Below, piece after piece: positions 7,738 through 17,491 of a stretch of DNA of 64,000 nucleotides (its first letter is position 1; every line of letters begins with the position of its first letter). Source of the DNA: Bacteroides caecigallinarum (GTDB lineage: Bacteria > Bacteroidota > Bacteroidia > Bacteroidales > Bacteroidaceae); NCBI RefSeq assembly GCF_016901995.1, contig NZ_JACJLE010000003.1, positions 1 through 64,000 on the forward strand, in the 5' to 3' direction. The notes beneath the pieces are model-generated. The model saw nothing but the letters and a program-made list of their open reading frames with translations. It ran no database searches and had not been told where the DNA came from. Both the position numbers and the translations under genes were made by a program.

Positions 7738-9339
7738 ATGAAAAAACATTTTTTATTCTCTTTTATTTTGGCTCTGGGATGTATGTGTGGTGGTGAATCG
7801 GCGGCACAGTCGAGTGATAATGGCAATGGAACTTTCACAAATCCTGTATTATGGGCCGACGTGCCAGATCCGGACGTAATCCGTGTTGGTGACGATTATT
7901 ATATGGTAAGCACTACTATGCATCTTATGCCTGGTGCGCCGATAATGCATTCCAAGGATTTGGTGAACTGGAAAATCATTAATTATCTGTATGACAAGCT
8001 TGATGATAAGACTTCTTATAATTTGGAAGGTGGTACAGTATATGGAAGAGGACAGTGGGCTACATCTTTAAGATATAGAGATGGAAAGTATTATGCCTAT
8101 TTTTCTCCAAACGACACCCCTTATAAGGGATATGTATATACTACAGATAATCCTGCAGGGGAATGGACTTTGTTGGCGCGTACCCCGCATTTTCATGATG
8201 CTTCGTTGTTCTTCGATGATGATGGCAGGGTATATGTATTCTACGGAACAGGACAGTTACGTGAGTTGAAACCGGATCTGACAGGTGTTCTGGAAGGTGG
8301 ACTTGATACAAAAGTATTCGAACGCGACAGTGAAGAGAACGGACTTCTTGAAGGTAGTAGAGTTATAAAACACGATGGAAAATATTATCTGATAATGATT
8401 TCATGGCCTGTGGGAGGCAAGCGACGTCAGGTTTGTTATAGAGCCGACAACATAGCCGGACCATATGAAAAACGTGTGATACTTGAGGATGCTCTTGGAG
8501 GATTTCCATATGTGGCACAAGGTACCATAGTAGACGATGGTAAGGGTAATTGGTACGGAGTTATTTTCCAGGATAGAGGTGGTGTGGGCCGTGTGCTTAC
8601 GGTGATGCCTTGCCGTTGGGTTGACGGATGGCCTATGCTCGGAGATGAAAACGGTCGTGTGCCGGAAGTAATGAAAAAGCCTGTACAGGGATATCAATCA
8701 GAAGGACTGGTGGTTAGTGACAGCTTTAATGACGGTAGTCTTAAACTGAACTGGCAATGGAATCATAATCCTGTGGATTCTTGTTGGAGTCTGAAAGAAA
8801 GACCAGGTTACCTCAGACTGAAGACTGCCAGGGTTGTGGATAATTTATTCCTTGCTCCTAACACTCTGACCCAGCGTATGGAAGGTCCGCGCTGTGAAGC
8901 CGTCGTTTCTTTTGATATCTCGGCTATGAAGGATGGCGATGTGGCAGGATTCAGCGCATTCAATGGTGATGCTGGAATTCTTGCTTTGTCATGTGAAGGT
9001 GATAAAAAATATCTTAATATGAAATCGGAAGTTGTTAGTCTGAGTGATGAGAAGAAAGAGGTGACCGGTATTGACAGAAAAGTAATGGAGAAGGTTGAAC
9101 TTGAATCAGATTGTGTGTTTTTGCGTATCGATGGTGATTTCCGATTGAATAAAGATATAGCTTCTTTCTATTATAGCTATGACAATAAGAATTGGAAAAA
9201 GATAGGTAGTGATTTCAGGATGGTATTCGACTACAGACGATTCTTTATGGGTACTAAATATGCCATATTCAATTATGCTACCAAGTCTCAGGGAGGATAT
9301 GTGGATGTAGACTTCTTTGATTATAAGCGAATAAGATAA
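7738..9339 (+). CDS. GH43-family glycoside hydrolase, secreted
   Basis: Protein of 533 residues with a signal peptide ending near GGESAAQ. GH43 motifs are present: VPDPDVIRVGDDYYMV holds the catalytic base, HDASLFFDDDG the modulator Asp and LLEGSRVIKHDGKYYL the acid Glu. A C-terminal beta-sandwich of about 200 residues (from about residue 325) resembles the accessory domain of beta-xylosidase and arabinofuranosidase subfamilies. It differs from the lipoprotein GH43 at 4278 and the GH43-CBM6 pair. It follows the GH95 fragment by 29 bp and is in the operon. Action on arabinoxylo-oligosaccharides is inferred. Confidence 0.88.
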   Translation: MKKHFLFSFILALGCMCGGESAAQSSDNGNGTFTNPVLWADVPDPDVIRVGDDYYMVSTTMHLMPGAPIMHSKDLVNWKIINYLYDKLDDKTSYNLEGGTVYGRGQWATSLRYRDGKYYAYFSPNDTPYKGYVYTTDNPAGEWTLLARTPHFHDASLFFDDDGRVYVFYGTGQLRELKPDLTGVLEGGLDTKVFERDSEENGLLEGSRVIKHDGKYYLIMISWPVGGKRRQVCYRADNIAGPYEKRVILEDALGGFPYVAQGTIVDDGKGNWYGVIFQDRGGVGRVLTVMPCRWVDGWPMLGDENGRVPEVMKKPVQGYQSEGLVVSDSFNDGSLKLNWQWNHNPVDSCWSLKERPGYLRLKTARVVDNLFLAPNTLTQRMEGPRCEAVVSFDISAMKDGDVAGFSAFNGDAGILALSCEGDKKYLNMKSEVVSLSDEKKEVTGIDRKVMEKVELESDCVFLRIDGDFRLNKDIASFYYSYDNKNWKKIGSDFRMVFDYRRFFMGTKYAIFNYATKSQGGYVDVDFFDYKRIR

Positions 9340-9427
9340 TCGCATTAGTAATGATAACAGTTTTATATATAGTTTTTAATAGGTAGGCATCATACATAAT
9401 ATTGTAAATTTTAAAATATTGAGGATT

Positions 9428-11383
9428 ATGAGAAAACATTTGTTTTTTTGTTGTCTCATTTGTATGGGAATGTGTGTAAGTGCAGCAGAAAGAAAAATAT
9501 CAAGTCCGGACGGAAGATTAGTAGTGATGGTTTCGGACACTGACGGTAAGGCCACATATAGTGTGACATACGATGATGAGTTGTTCATAGCATCATCTCC
9601 TCTTGGTATGAAGACAAATATTGGAGATTTCACATCAGGGCTGTCAATAGGTGAAGATGTAAAAGTTTCTCTAATAGAGAACGAGTATAATCTGCCTAAT
9701 ATAAAGAAAAGTAGTGTTAAATATAGTGCAGGTAAGGCTATTGTACCGTTTATGAAGGATGGTAAGACGGCGTTTGACGTGGAATTCAGTGTCTCAAACA
9801 ATGATGTGGCTTTTCGTTATACGGTTTATCCTAAGGGAAATACACTTTGTTGCGTGATAGAAGATGAGGCTACAGGATTTACAATGCCTGATGGAACTAC
9901 AACTTTCCTTTGCCCTCAGAGTGGTCCGATGGGTGGTTTTGCCAGAACTTCTCCAAGTTATGAAACTCCATATACATTGGATGCTGCTACAGGAAGCAAC
10001 GGATGGGGCGAAGGATATACTTTCCCGTGTCTGTTCCGTAATTCCGATAAAGGATGGATTCTTGTTTCAGAAACTGGGGTTGACAGTTATTATTGTGCAT
10101 CACACTTGATGGGAGGTAACGGTAATACGTATAAAATAGGATTTCCTAATCCGGGAGAATTCAATGGCAACGGAACTTCAGTACCGGGAATGGCTCTTCC
10201 TGGAAAGACACCTTGGAGAACTATTACTGTAGGACGTACTTTGGCACCAATAGTTGAAACTACTGTACCTTTTGACGTTGTAGAGCCTTTGTATGAAGCT
10301 TCAAAGGACTATACTGCAGAGTATGGTTGCGGTACATGGAGTTGGATTATTGCCGGTGATGGCAGTATGACTTACAATGACCAGAAACGATATATTGATT
10401 TTTGTGCCGACATGGGATACCGTACAGTACTAGTTGATGCATTATGGGATACACAGGTGGGGTATGACAAGGTGGAAGAACTGGCACGTTATGCGAAATC
10501 AAAGAATGTAGGTCTCTATCTTTGGTATAACTCAAATGGTTATTGGAATGATGCACCCCAGGGACCTCGTGGAAAAATGGATAATACCATTAAACGCAGA
10601 AAAGAAATGCAGTGGATGCAGAAGGTTGGCATAAAGGGTATTAAGGTGGATTTCGTTGGAAGTGACAAACAAATGGCAATGAAACTATATGAAGATATAC
10701 TTGCTGATGCTAATGATTATGGATTACTGGTTATCTTTCATGGTTGTACGATTCCAAGAGGATGGGAGAGAATGTATCCGAACTATGCAGCCAGTGAGGC
10801 TGTTCTTGCCAGTGAGAATATGAATTTCTCACAGGGAAGCTGCGATGCAGAGGCATTCAATGCATGTATTCATCCGTTTGTGCGCAACACTATAGGTAGC
10901 ATGGACTTCGGTGGCAGTACGTTAAACAAATTTTATAATGCAGCCAACGAACCTAGAGGCAGCCGCAGGGTTACTTCTGATGTTTTTGCACTGGCTACTG
11001 CAGTTCTTTTTCAGAGTCCTGTACAGCATTTTGCAATGGCACCGAATAATCTGACAGATGCACCGGTATGGGCTGTGGACTTCATGAAGAAGGTTCCTAC
11101 AACTTGGGATGATGTCAAGTTCATAGATGGATATCCCGGTAAATATATAATAATGGCACGCAAGCATGGTGACAAATGGATTGTTTCAGGAGTAAATGCA
11201 CAGGACGAGACTTTAAAATTGAATCTGGACCTTTCTTCTTTCTTCAATGCCGGCGAAACAGTAACATTATACTCTGATGATGCTAAACTTAATGGTAAAG
11301 CTTCGGAGATAAAAATAAATAAAAAACAAGAACTTAAGATTTCCATTCCAAAGAATGGAGGATTGGTAATAACTAAAAAATGA
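9428..11383 (+). CDS. GH97-family glycoside hydrolase
   Basis: Secreted protein of 651 residues with a signal peptide (MRKHLFFCCLICMGMCVSA). The N-terminal beta-super-sandwich begins ISSPDGRLVV and the catalytic (beta/alpha)8 barrel starts at about residue 285. GH97 has two mechanisms: inverting SusB-type alpha-glucosidases use two Glu as base, while retaining alpha-galactosidase-type members use an Asp nucleophile. D408 in GIKVDFVGSDK fits the retaining type, so alpha-galactosidase-like activity is inferred. ATG at 9428 is chosen over an in-frame TTG at 9419. The gene overlaps the next GH43 by 4 nt (ATGA). It could remove galactose caps from complex xylan. Confidence 0.88.
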   Translation: MRKHLFFCCLICMGMCVSAAERKISSPDGRLVVMVSDTDGKATYSVTYDDELFIASSPLGMKTNIGDFTSGLSIGEDVKVSLIENEYNLPNIKKSSVKYSAGKAIVPFMKDGKTAFDVEFSVSNNDVAFRYTVYPKGNTLCCVIEDEATGFTMPDGTTTFLCPQSGPMGGFARTSPSYETPYTLDAATGSNGWGEGYTFPCLFRNSDKGWILVSETGVDSYYCASHLMGGNGNTYKIGFPNPGEFNGNGTSVPGMALPGKTPWRTITVGRTLAPIVETTVPFDVVEPLYEASKDYTAEYGCGTWSWIIAGDGSMTYNDQKRYIDFCADMGYRTVLVDALWDTQVGYDKVEELARYAKSKNVGLYLWYNSNGYWNDAPQGPRGKMDNTIKRRKEMQWMQKVGIKGIKVDFVGSDKQMAMKLYEDILADANDYGLLVIFHGCTIPRGWERMYPNYAASEAVLASENMNFSQGSCDAEAFNACIHPFVRNTIGSMDFGGSTLNKFYNAANEPRGSRRVTSDVFALATAVLFQSPVQHFAMAPNNLTDAPVWAVDFMKKVPTTWDDVKFIDGYPGKYIIMARKHGDKWIVSGVNAQDETLKLNLDLSSFFNAGETVTLYSDDAKLNGKASEIKINKKQELKISIPKNGGLVITKK

Positions 11384-12765
11384 TGATTATGAAAGACATG
11401 AAAAATATATTTACTTTGGCTGCACTAACATTGGTATCTGGAGCAGCTGCACAGAATCCTGTTGTACAAACATGGTTTACAACCGATCCGGCACCACTTG
11501 TGCATAATGATACTTTATATCTGTATACAGGACATGATGAAGATAAAGCAGATTTTTTCTGGATGCAGGAATGGAGGGTTTATTCCACTACAGATATGGT
11601 GAACTGGACAGATCATGGCTCTCCGCTAGCTATAGAATCATTCAGTTGGGCTGATGACAGGGCCTGGGCAGCACAATGTATAGAACGTAACGGAAAGTTC
11701 TACTGGTATGTGTGTCTGCACTCAAAACTAAGTAATGCTATGGCAATAGGAGTGGCTGTGGGAGATAGTCCTACAGGACCTTTCCGTGATGCTATAGGAA
11801 ATCCGCTGTATGATGGTAATTGGGATTTTATAGACCCGTCTGTGTTTATTGATGATGATGGTAGAGCATATTTGTATTGGGGAAATCCGAATATTTATTT
11901 TGCAGAACTTAATGAGGATATGGTGTCGATTAAGGGGGAAGTAAAGAAACTGGAACAGACAGTTGAAAGTTTTGGTGCACCAAATCCTGAAAAGAGAATA
12001 AAGGGACAGAAATATAAAGATACATATACAGAAGGACCTTGGTTCTACAAGCGGAATGGTAAATACTATCTGCTCTATGCTGCGGGTGGAGTGCCTGAGC
12101 ATATAGCATATTCTATGGGTGACAGTCCTGAAGGACCGTGGAAATATATGGGTGAGATTATGCCGCTTCAGGACACAGGGTCCTTTACTAATCATTGTGG
12201 TGTAGCCGATTATAAGGGCAATTCGTACTTCTTCTATCACACCGGCAAATTGCCAGGTGGAGGTGGATTCGGACGTTCAGTGGCTATTGAGGAATTCAAA
12301 TATAATCCGGATGGCACTTTCCCTATAATAAATGCTACCAAAGAAGGAGTAAAACCTGTTTCTACATTTAATCCTTACAGAAGAGTTGAAGCCGAAACAA
12401 TTGCTTTTTCAGAAGGAGTCAAGTCCGAACCAAATGCAAAGACTGGAGTTTATATTTCTGAAATTCATAATGGTGATTATATAAAGGTAAGAGAAGTGGA
12501 CTTTGGTAAAAAAGGACCAAAATCTTTCCGCATAACTGCAGCCAGTGCTTTGCGTGGAGGTACAATTGAAGTACGCACAGACAGTATTGCAGGAAATAAG
12601 ATTGCAGAAGTCAACATTCCTACAACAGGTGGATGGGAAGAATGGAAAACATTTAATAGTGAAGTTAAAACTGCTGTTACCGGAGTGCATGATGTATATT
12701 TTGTATTCCGTGGCCGCAAAGGTTGTAAATTATTTAATCTTGATTGGTGGGAGTTCTCTAAATGA
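11380..12765 (+). CDS. GH43-CBM6 arabinofuranosidase-like enzyme
   Basis: Protein of 461 residues, with a signal peptide ending near SGAAAQ, a GH43 propeller and a C-terminal CBM6-like domain from about residue 330 (RVEAETIAFSEGVKSE). GH43 motifs include TTDPAPLVHNDTLYLYTG (base Asp), FIDPSVFIDDDGRAYLYWG (modulator) and YTEGPWFYKRNGKYYL (acid Glu). This architecture is known from arabinoxylan arabinofuranohydrolases and related enzymes. The start overlaps the GH97 stop as ATGA, suggesting translational coupling; ATGs at 11389 and 11398 are alternatives. It is clearly paralogous to the gene at 17492 but carries an extra segment before the acid Glu. Confidence 0.87.
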   Translation: MMIMKDMKNIFTLAALTLVSGAAAQNPVVQTWFTTDPAPLVHNDTLYLYTGHDEDKADFFWMQEWRVYSTTDMVNWTDHGSPLAIESFSWADDRAWAAQCIERNGKFYWYVCLHSKLSNAMAIGVAVGDSPTGPFRDAIGNPLYDGNWDFIDPSVFIDDDGRAYLYWGNPNIYFAELNEDMVSIKGEVKKLEQTVESFGAPNPEKRIKGQKYKDTYTEGPWFYKRNGKYYLLYAAGGVPEHIAYSMGDSPEGPWKYMGEIMPLQDTGSFTNHCGVADYKGNSYFFYHTGKLPGGGGFGRSVAIEEFKYNPDGTFPIINATKEGVKPVSTFNPYRRVEAETIAFSEGVKSEPNAKTGVYISEIHNGDYIKVREVDFGKKGPKSFRITAASALRGGTIEVRTDSIAGNKIAEVNIPTTGGWEEWKTFNSEVKTAVTGVHDVYFVFRGRKGCKLFNLDWWEFSK

Positions 12766-12788
12766 TGAGCTTTTTATATTAATTAATT

Positions 12789-14009
12789 ATGAAAAATATA
12801 TTATATAGTGTTTTGTTTTTTGTAGCTGGTATATTGTGGTATGTGGAATGTAAAGCTACAACAATAGAAGAAGGTTCATTCTATACAAAAGTATATAAAA
12901 ATCTGTTTAAAGAATATTTAGGTATATCAGATAGAGAAACTAACAAGAAAATAAGTGATATATGGAATCATTTTTTTGTTAATCCTACAACCAAAGTTTA
13001 TTTTGAAGATTCTGATACAACAGCATATATATTGGATACAGGAAATAATGATGTACGTACTGAGGGAATGTCTTATGGTATGATGATAAGTGTGCAGATG
13101 GATAGACGTACAGAATTTGACCGTATTTGGAGATGGGTTAAAAAGAATATGCATTATAAATCTGGTAAATGGCAAGGCTATTTTGCATGGCAATGTAATA
13201 CTGATGGCAGCAAAATAGGAGTGGAACCTAGTTGCGCTACTGATGGAGAAGTATATTTTATTACATCTTTGTTTTTTGCTTCACATAGGTGGGGAAATAA
13301 TGGAGAGATAAATTATGAAAAGGAGGGACAGCAGATTCTTTATGATATTATGTCAAAAGGAGATAAAGGAGAAATACGTAATATGTTCAATACGGATTCT
13401 TTTTTAATAACTTTTGTTCCTAAAGGAGAAATGTGGAACTTTACTGATCCTTCATATAACTTGCCTGCTTTTTTTGAATTATGGGCTTTATGGAGTAATT
13501 CAAATAAAGATTTTTGGGCAAAGACTCCTGATGCAGCACGAAAATTATTAGTCAAAGCTTCACATCCTATAACTGGTCTTTTCCCTGATTACTCATGCTT
13601 TGATGGTACTCCGCATCAACCCGATTGGAAAGAAGACTATGATGCAAGACGTTATCAGTATGATGCAATACGTTGTGCAATGAATGTGGGGATGGATTAC
13701 TATATGTTTGGAAAGGATAAGACCAACCAATCTGATATGATGGAACGTTTGTTGAGTTTTTTTGAATCGGATGATTTTAAGCATGGACAGTTTGATTTGA
13801 ACGGAAATAATCCAACCGGAGAATATTCGTCTGGTATGGCAGGTGCTAATGCTGTTGGCGCTTTTGCTTTGAAAAATAAGGCCTTAGCTAAAAAATATGT
13901 CTCTGATTTATGGAAACAGGAGTTCCCAATAGGTAAATATAGATATTATTCAGGTATGGTATATATGTTATCTATGCTTCATGTTTCTGGTAACTTTAGA
14001 ATATATTGA
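12789..14009 (+). CDS. GH8 reducing-end exo-oligoxylanase-like enzyme
   Basis: Secreted GH8 enzyme of 406 residues. The acid is expected at E92 in VRTEGMSYGM and the base at D292 in RRYQYDAIR; ATDGE around residue 151 is a further conserved site. The spacing and the tryptophan-rich N-terminal half resemble Rex, which releases xylose from the reducing end of xylo-oligosaccharides, rather than bacterial cellulase-type GH8. Rex enzymes are usually near 380 residues, so the mature length fits. The signal peptide is hydrophobic and ends near ECKA. The next gene begins about 14 bp downstream, so they are co-transcribed. Xylan specificity is inferred from similarity and context. Confidence 0.85.
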   Translation: MKNILYSVLFFVAGILWYVECKATTIEEGSFYTKVYKNLFKEYLGISDRETNKKISDIWNHFFVNPTTKVYFEDSDTTAYILDTGNNDVRTEGMSYGMMISVQMDRRTEFDRIWRWVKKNMHYKSGKWQGYFAWQCNTDGSKIGVEPSCATDGEVYFITSLFFASHRWGNNGEINYEKEGQQILYDIMSKGDKGEIRNMFNTDSFLITFVPKGEMWNFTDPSYNLPAFFELWALWSNSNKDFWAKTPDAARKLLVKASHPITGLFPDYSCFDGTPHQPDWKEDYDARRYQYDAIRCAMNVGMDYYMFGKDKTNQSDMMERLLSFFESDDFKHGQFDLNGNNPTGEYSSGMAGANAVGAFALKNKALAKKYVSDLWKQEFPIGKYRYYSGMVYMLSMLHVSGNFRIY

Positions 14010-14023
14010 TTTTGTCTTTTCTT

Positions 14024-16600
14024 ATGAGAAACGTGTGTTTTTTATATTTTATATTATTATCAACTTTTGTATGTGGTAATATTAATGCAACCGTAAGTGA
14101 CAATAATGAATTGTGCTTTTGGAGAGGACATGACAGTATAATAGTCATGCCTTTGGCCGATAATGCTGTTAGAATAGTAAAAAAAGTGGGTGAAGTTTAT
14201 GAACTTCCTGAAATGGTATATGTTGAAGGTAAGTCTGTACGTTTTAAATCGGTAAAAAGAAATGGTAAAGACATAATAATATTGAAGAAATTGGTAATAG
14301 AGGTTTCTGAAAATACAATTACCTTCTTATCACCTGATGGTAGATTGTTGCTGAAAGAAAAAGAACATAATATTTCTCCTTCACAAATTCAGAATGGCAG
14401 AACTTATATTTCTATGCAAGGCTTTCATTCTCCCGAAGACGAACATCTTTACGGACTGGGGCAGTTCCAGGACAATAATCTTGATGTGCGCGGACTTACA
14501 AGAAGGCTTACACAGGTTAATACACAGATATCAATCCCTTTTATTATGTCGAATAAAGGTTATGGATTGTTGTGGAATAACTATGGGCTGACAGACTTCA
14601 ATCCGTGTGATGATTATGAAGATATGAAACCTAAAGCAGGAGAAGGACATGCAACTACTGTAAATGTTACTTCTACAACAGGTGGTGTGACAGAGGTCCG
14701 TCATAGTAACATCTTTACGGCAGAATTGGACATTAAAGAATCTGGACGCTATTCATTGATGCTTGACGTAGGTAGTAGGATGGCTCGCAAACATAATCTT
14801 GTAATAGATGGCAGTACTGTGATTGATATGAATAATTTGTGGCTTCCTCCAACAACATCTGTGATAGTGGAACTCTCGGAAGGACGTCATAAACTTGTTT
14901 CAGAACTGACTAAGGAAGATTCACCTAAAGTATATTACAGAAAAGTAGACGATACGACAGTGTTTTGTTCGCCTGTATCAAATGGTATTGATTATACCTT
15001 TTTTGCAGGTACACCTGACGAAGTTATAACTTCTTATCGTGAAGTAACGGGTGGCATACCAATGATGCCTTTGTGGGCATTGGGATATATACATTGCCGC
15101 GAACGTTTCCATTCACAATCAGAACTACTTGATGTAGCAAATCGTTTTAGAAAAGAATCTTTACCTGTTGACATGATAGTTCAGGATTGGCAGTATTGGG
15201 GTAAATACGGATGGAACGCGATGCGTTTCGATGAAGAGTTTTATCCCTCTCCGGCAGAGATGACTGATAGCCTGCATAAAATGGATATGAAATTTATGCT
15301 GTCAATATGGTCAAAGATAGATCCCTCTTCATGTTTAGGTGAGGATTTCTCGCAAAAAGGTTATTATATAAACGGTACCCAATGGGTAGATTTTTTCAAT
15401 AAGAATGCAGCTGATTATTATTGGACCAATATGCGCGATAGTCTTGTTGGCAGATACAATATAGATGCTTTGTGGCTGGATGCTACTGAACCGGAGAATG
15501 ATGACCTTTTGGATCGTAAGGTTTGTGATGGAAAATATCCGGGAGAGATGTTTAGAAATGCTTATCCGCTGATTGTTAATAAGGCTGTCTATGAAGGATT
15601 CCGTCGTGATATTAGCAATAAACGTGCGTTGCTTTTTACAAGAAGTGCTTTCCCCGGTATACAACGTTATGGGGTAGCCACATGGTCGGGTGATGTCGGT
15701 AATGATTGGGAAACCCTTAAACGTCAGATTGTAGCTGGGTTAGGTATATCTGTGTGTGGATTACCTTGGTGGACATATGATGCAGGAGGATTTTTCCGTC
15801 CTTCTAATCAATATACAGATAAAAGCTATCATGAAAGATTTTTGAGATGGTTGCAGACTTCAGTCTATCTGCCGTTAATGCGAGTGCATGGCTATATGAG
15901 CAATACTGAGTTCTGGAATTATGGTGAAGATGTTATGCGAATATCCCGTAATGCTCTTTCGTTACGTTATTCATTGCTCCCTTATATTTATTCTTGTGCT
16001 GCGGATGTAACATTCCGTGGTGGAACCATCATGCGTCCTTTGGTGATGGATTTTGCAACGGATACTACTGCACTGTCATTGAAATATCAGTATATGTTCG
16101 GTCGTTCATTATTGGTTACTCCTGTTTTAGAACCTGAAATAAATCAAATGTGTGTATATTTGCCTGAAACAGAAGGTGGATGGTATGATTTTCGTGATAA
16201 TAGTTATGCTAGCAATAATGGGTGGTATGAAACGGGGGGTTCAATAGAGAATATTCCAGCTTTTGTGCGTGCAGGTAGCATTATTCCTTTATCGACTGAA
16301 CTTACTACCACTTCATCATTGTCAGGGGCAGATTTTGAAATACGTATTTTCAATGACGCTGATGGTGAATTTTGTCTTTATGAAGATAATGGTAATAACT
16401 ATGATTATGAGTCTGGACTATTTAGTGAGATAAAGATGAAGTGTAACAACAAGAAAAGGGTATTTACCATTTTTGATAAAAGTGGAAAGTTTGGTAATAG
16501 AAGAGATGGGAGAAATATAAAAGTGATCCTTATATCTAAAAATGGAATATCTGAACGCGAAATATTATATGATGGATATAAAACAGTTGTAAAGTTTTAA
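14024..16600 (+). CDS. GH31 alpha-xylosidase-like enzyme with PA14-like insert
   Basis: Secreted GH31 enzyme of 858 residues. The nucleophile is expected at D486 in WLDATEPE and the acid/base at D557 in WSGDVGNDW. Around residues 215-310 a PA14-like insertion (ELDIKESGRYSLMLDVG) interrupts the N-terminal domain, as in characterised alpha-xylosidases of the Xyl31 type. The barrel is followed by the usual beta domains (RPLVMDF, FVRAGSIIPL). ATG at 14024 is preferred over in-frame TTG at 14006, since it opens a good signal peptide. In complex-xylan loci GH31 enzymes remove alpha-xylose; xyloglucan oligosaccharides are an alternative substrate. Confidence 0.88.
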   Translation: MRNVCFLYFILLSTFVCGNINATVSDNNELCFWRGHDSIIVMPLADNAVRIVKKVGEVYELPEMVYVEGKSVRFKSVKRNGKDIIILKKLVIEVSENTITFLSPDGRLLLKEKEHNISPSQIQNGRTYISMQGFHSPEDEHLYGLGQFQDNNLDVRGLTRRLTQVNTQISIPFIMSNKGYGLLWNNYGLTDFNPCDDYEDMKPKAGEGHATTVNVTSTTGGVTEVRHSNIFTAELDIKESGRYSLMLDVGSRMARKHNLVIDGSTVIDMNNLWLPPTTSVIVELSEGRHKLVSELTKEDSPKVYYRKVDDTTVFCSPVSNGIDYTFFAGTPDEVITSYREVTGGIPMMPLWALGYIHCRERFHSQSELLDVANRFRKESLPVDMIVQDWQYWGKYGWNAMRFDEEFYPSPAEMTDSLHKMDMKFMLSIWSKIDPSSCLGEDFSQKGYYINGTQWVDFFNKNAADYYWTNMRDSLVGRYNIDALWLDATEPENDDLLDRKVCDGKYPGEMFRNAYPLIVNKAVYEGFRRDISNKRALLFTRSAFPGIQRYGVATWSGDVGNDWETLKRQIVAGLGISVCGLPWWTYDAGGFFRPSNQYTDKSYHERFLRWLQTSVYLPLMRVHGYMSNTEFWNYGEDVMRISRNALSLRYSLLPYIYSCAADVTFRGGTIMRPLVMDFATDTTALSLKYQYMFGRSLLVTPVLEPEINQMCVYLPETEGGWYDFRDNSYASNNGWYETGGSIENIPAFVRAGSIIPLSTELTTTSSLSGADFEIRIFNDADGEFCLYEDNGNNYDYESGLFSEIKMKCNNKKRVFTIFDKSGKFGNRRDGRNIKVILISKNGISEREILYDGYKTVVKF

Positions 16601-16610
16601 TGTATAAAGA

Positions 16611-17486
16611 ATGAAATCAATACTTGGATATAAAAAAATATTATTCTTTCTCTTTTCTGTCGTGTTGGCGGGGGAAGTTTTTTCTAATGGAAAAATTGTG
16701 AATACAAGTATGCCATGTAAACTTCTTGAAGGAATCTCGTCGCGTGAATATTCCATCTATTTGCCGGAATCTTATGGTAAAGAAAAGAATAAAAAATATC
16801 CCGTGTGTTATTTGCTTCATGGAGGCAATTGTTCGTGTACGGATTGGGAGACATATGGTAATCTTCGTGTAGTGGCAGATAGTCTGATAAATTGTGGAGA
16901 GATGGAGGAAATGATAATTGTATGTCCGGAAGGAAATAAGAACAATATGATTTGGTTTAATGCTCCTCACTGGAAATATGAAGATTTCTTTTTTCTTGAA
17001 TTTATACCCTATATTGAAAGGAACTATAATGTTGATGGACGTAAAGATAGCCGGTTCATAGCCGGTTATTCAATGGGGGGAGGAGCATCAATAGTGTACG
17101 GCCTCTCTCATCCTGATAAATTTTCGTCTGTGTACTCTATGAGCGGATATCTGCGTCGTCAATATTTGGAATTCCTTAAAGATGATCCTTCAGCGGAGTG
17201 GAGACAGCAGTTGGTTGAAGACCATAATCCAATACGAACAGTAAATGAAATTTCAGATGGAAGAGTTGATGCATGGAAAGGTGTGGATTGGTTTATTGAT
17301 TGTGGAGATAAGGATTTTACTTATGAGGCCAACATTGCATTGGTACAGGCATTTCGCGATAAAAAAGTGAATTATCAATTGAGAATATATGGAGGTGGGC
17401 ATGACTGGAACTACTGGCGACCATCTCTTGTTAGGGCTTTAAAACATATGTCTGATGTATTTAGAAGTATTAACCATAAAAAATAA
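16611..17486 (+). CDS. CE1-type carbohydrate esterase, second copy
   Basis: Secreted alpha/beta-hydrolase of 291 residues with a signal peptide ending near GEVFSN. It has YLLHGG as oxyanion region, the elbow GYSMGGG with S154, and GGGHDWNYWR with the catalytic His. It is paralogous to the esterase at 6329 (shared WKYE, HPDKFSSVY, DWFIDCGDKDF-type motifs) but diverged, so the two probably cleave different esters such as feruloyl and acetyl groups. It starts 10 bp after the GH31 stop and ends 5 bp before the next gene. Confidence 0.82.
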   Translation: MKSILGYKKILFFLFSVVLAGEVFSNGKIVNTSMPCKLLEGISSREYSIYLPESYGKEKNKKYPVCYLLHGGNCSCTDWETYGNLRVVADSLINCGEMEEMIIVCPEGNKNNMIWFNAPHWKYEDFFFLEFIPYIERNYNVDGRKDSRFIAGYSMGGGASIVYGLSHPDKFSSVYSMSGYLRRQYLEFLKDDPSAEWRQQLVEDHNPIRTVNEISDGRVDAWKGVDWFIDCGDKDFTYEANIALVQAFRDKKVNYQLRIYGGGHDWNYWRPSLVRALKHMSDVFRSINHKK

Positions 17487-17491
17487 TTAAT

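Noticed and set aside
11728-12240. 170-residue minus-strand open frame
   Set aside because: It is antisense to a clear GH43-CBM6 gene and rich in Ile, Arg and Cys, as expected for a shadow frame.
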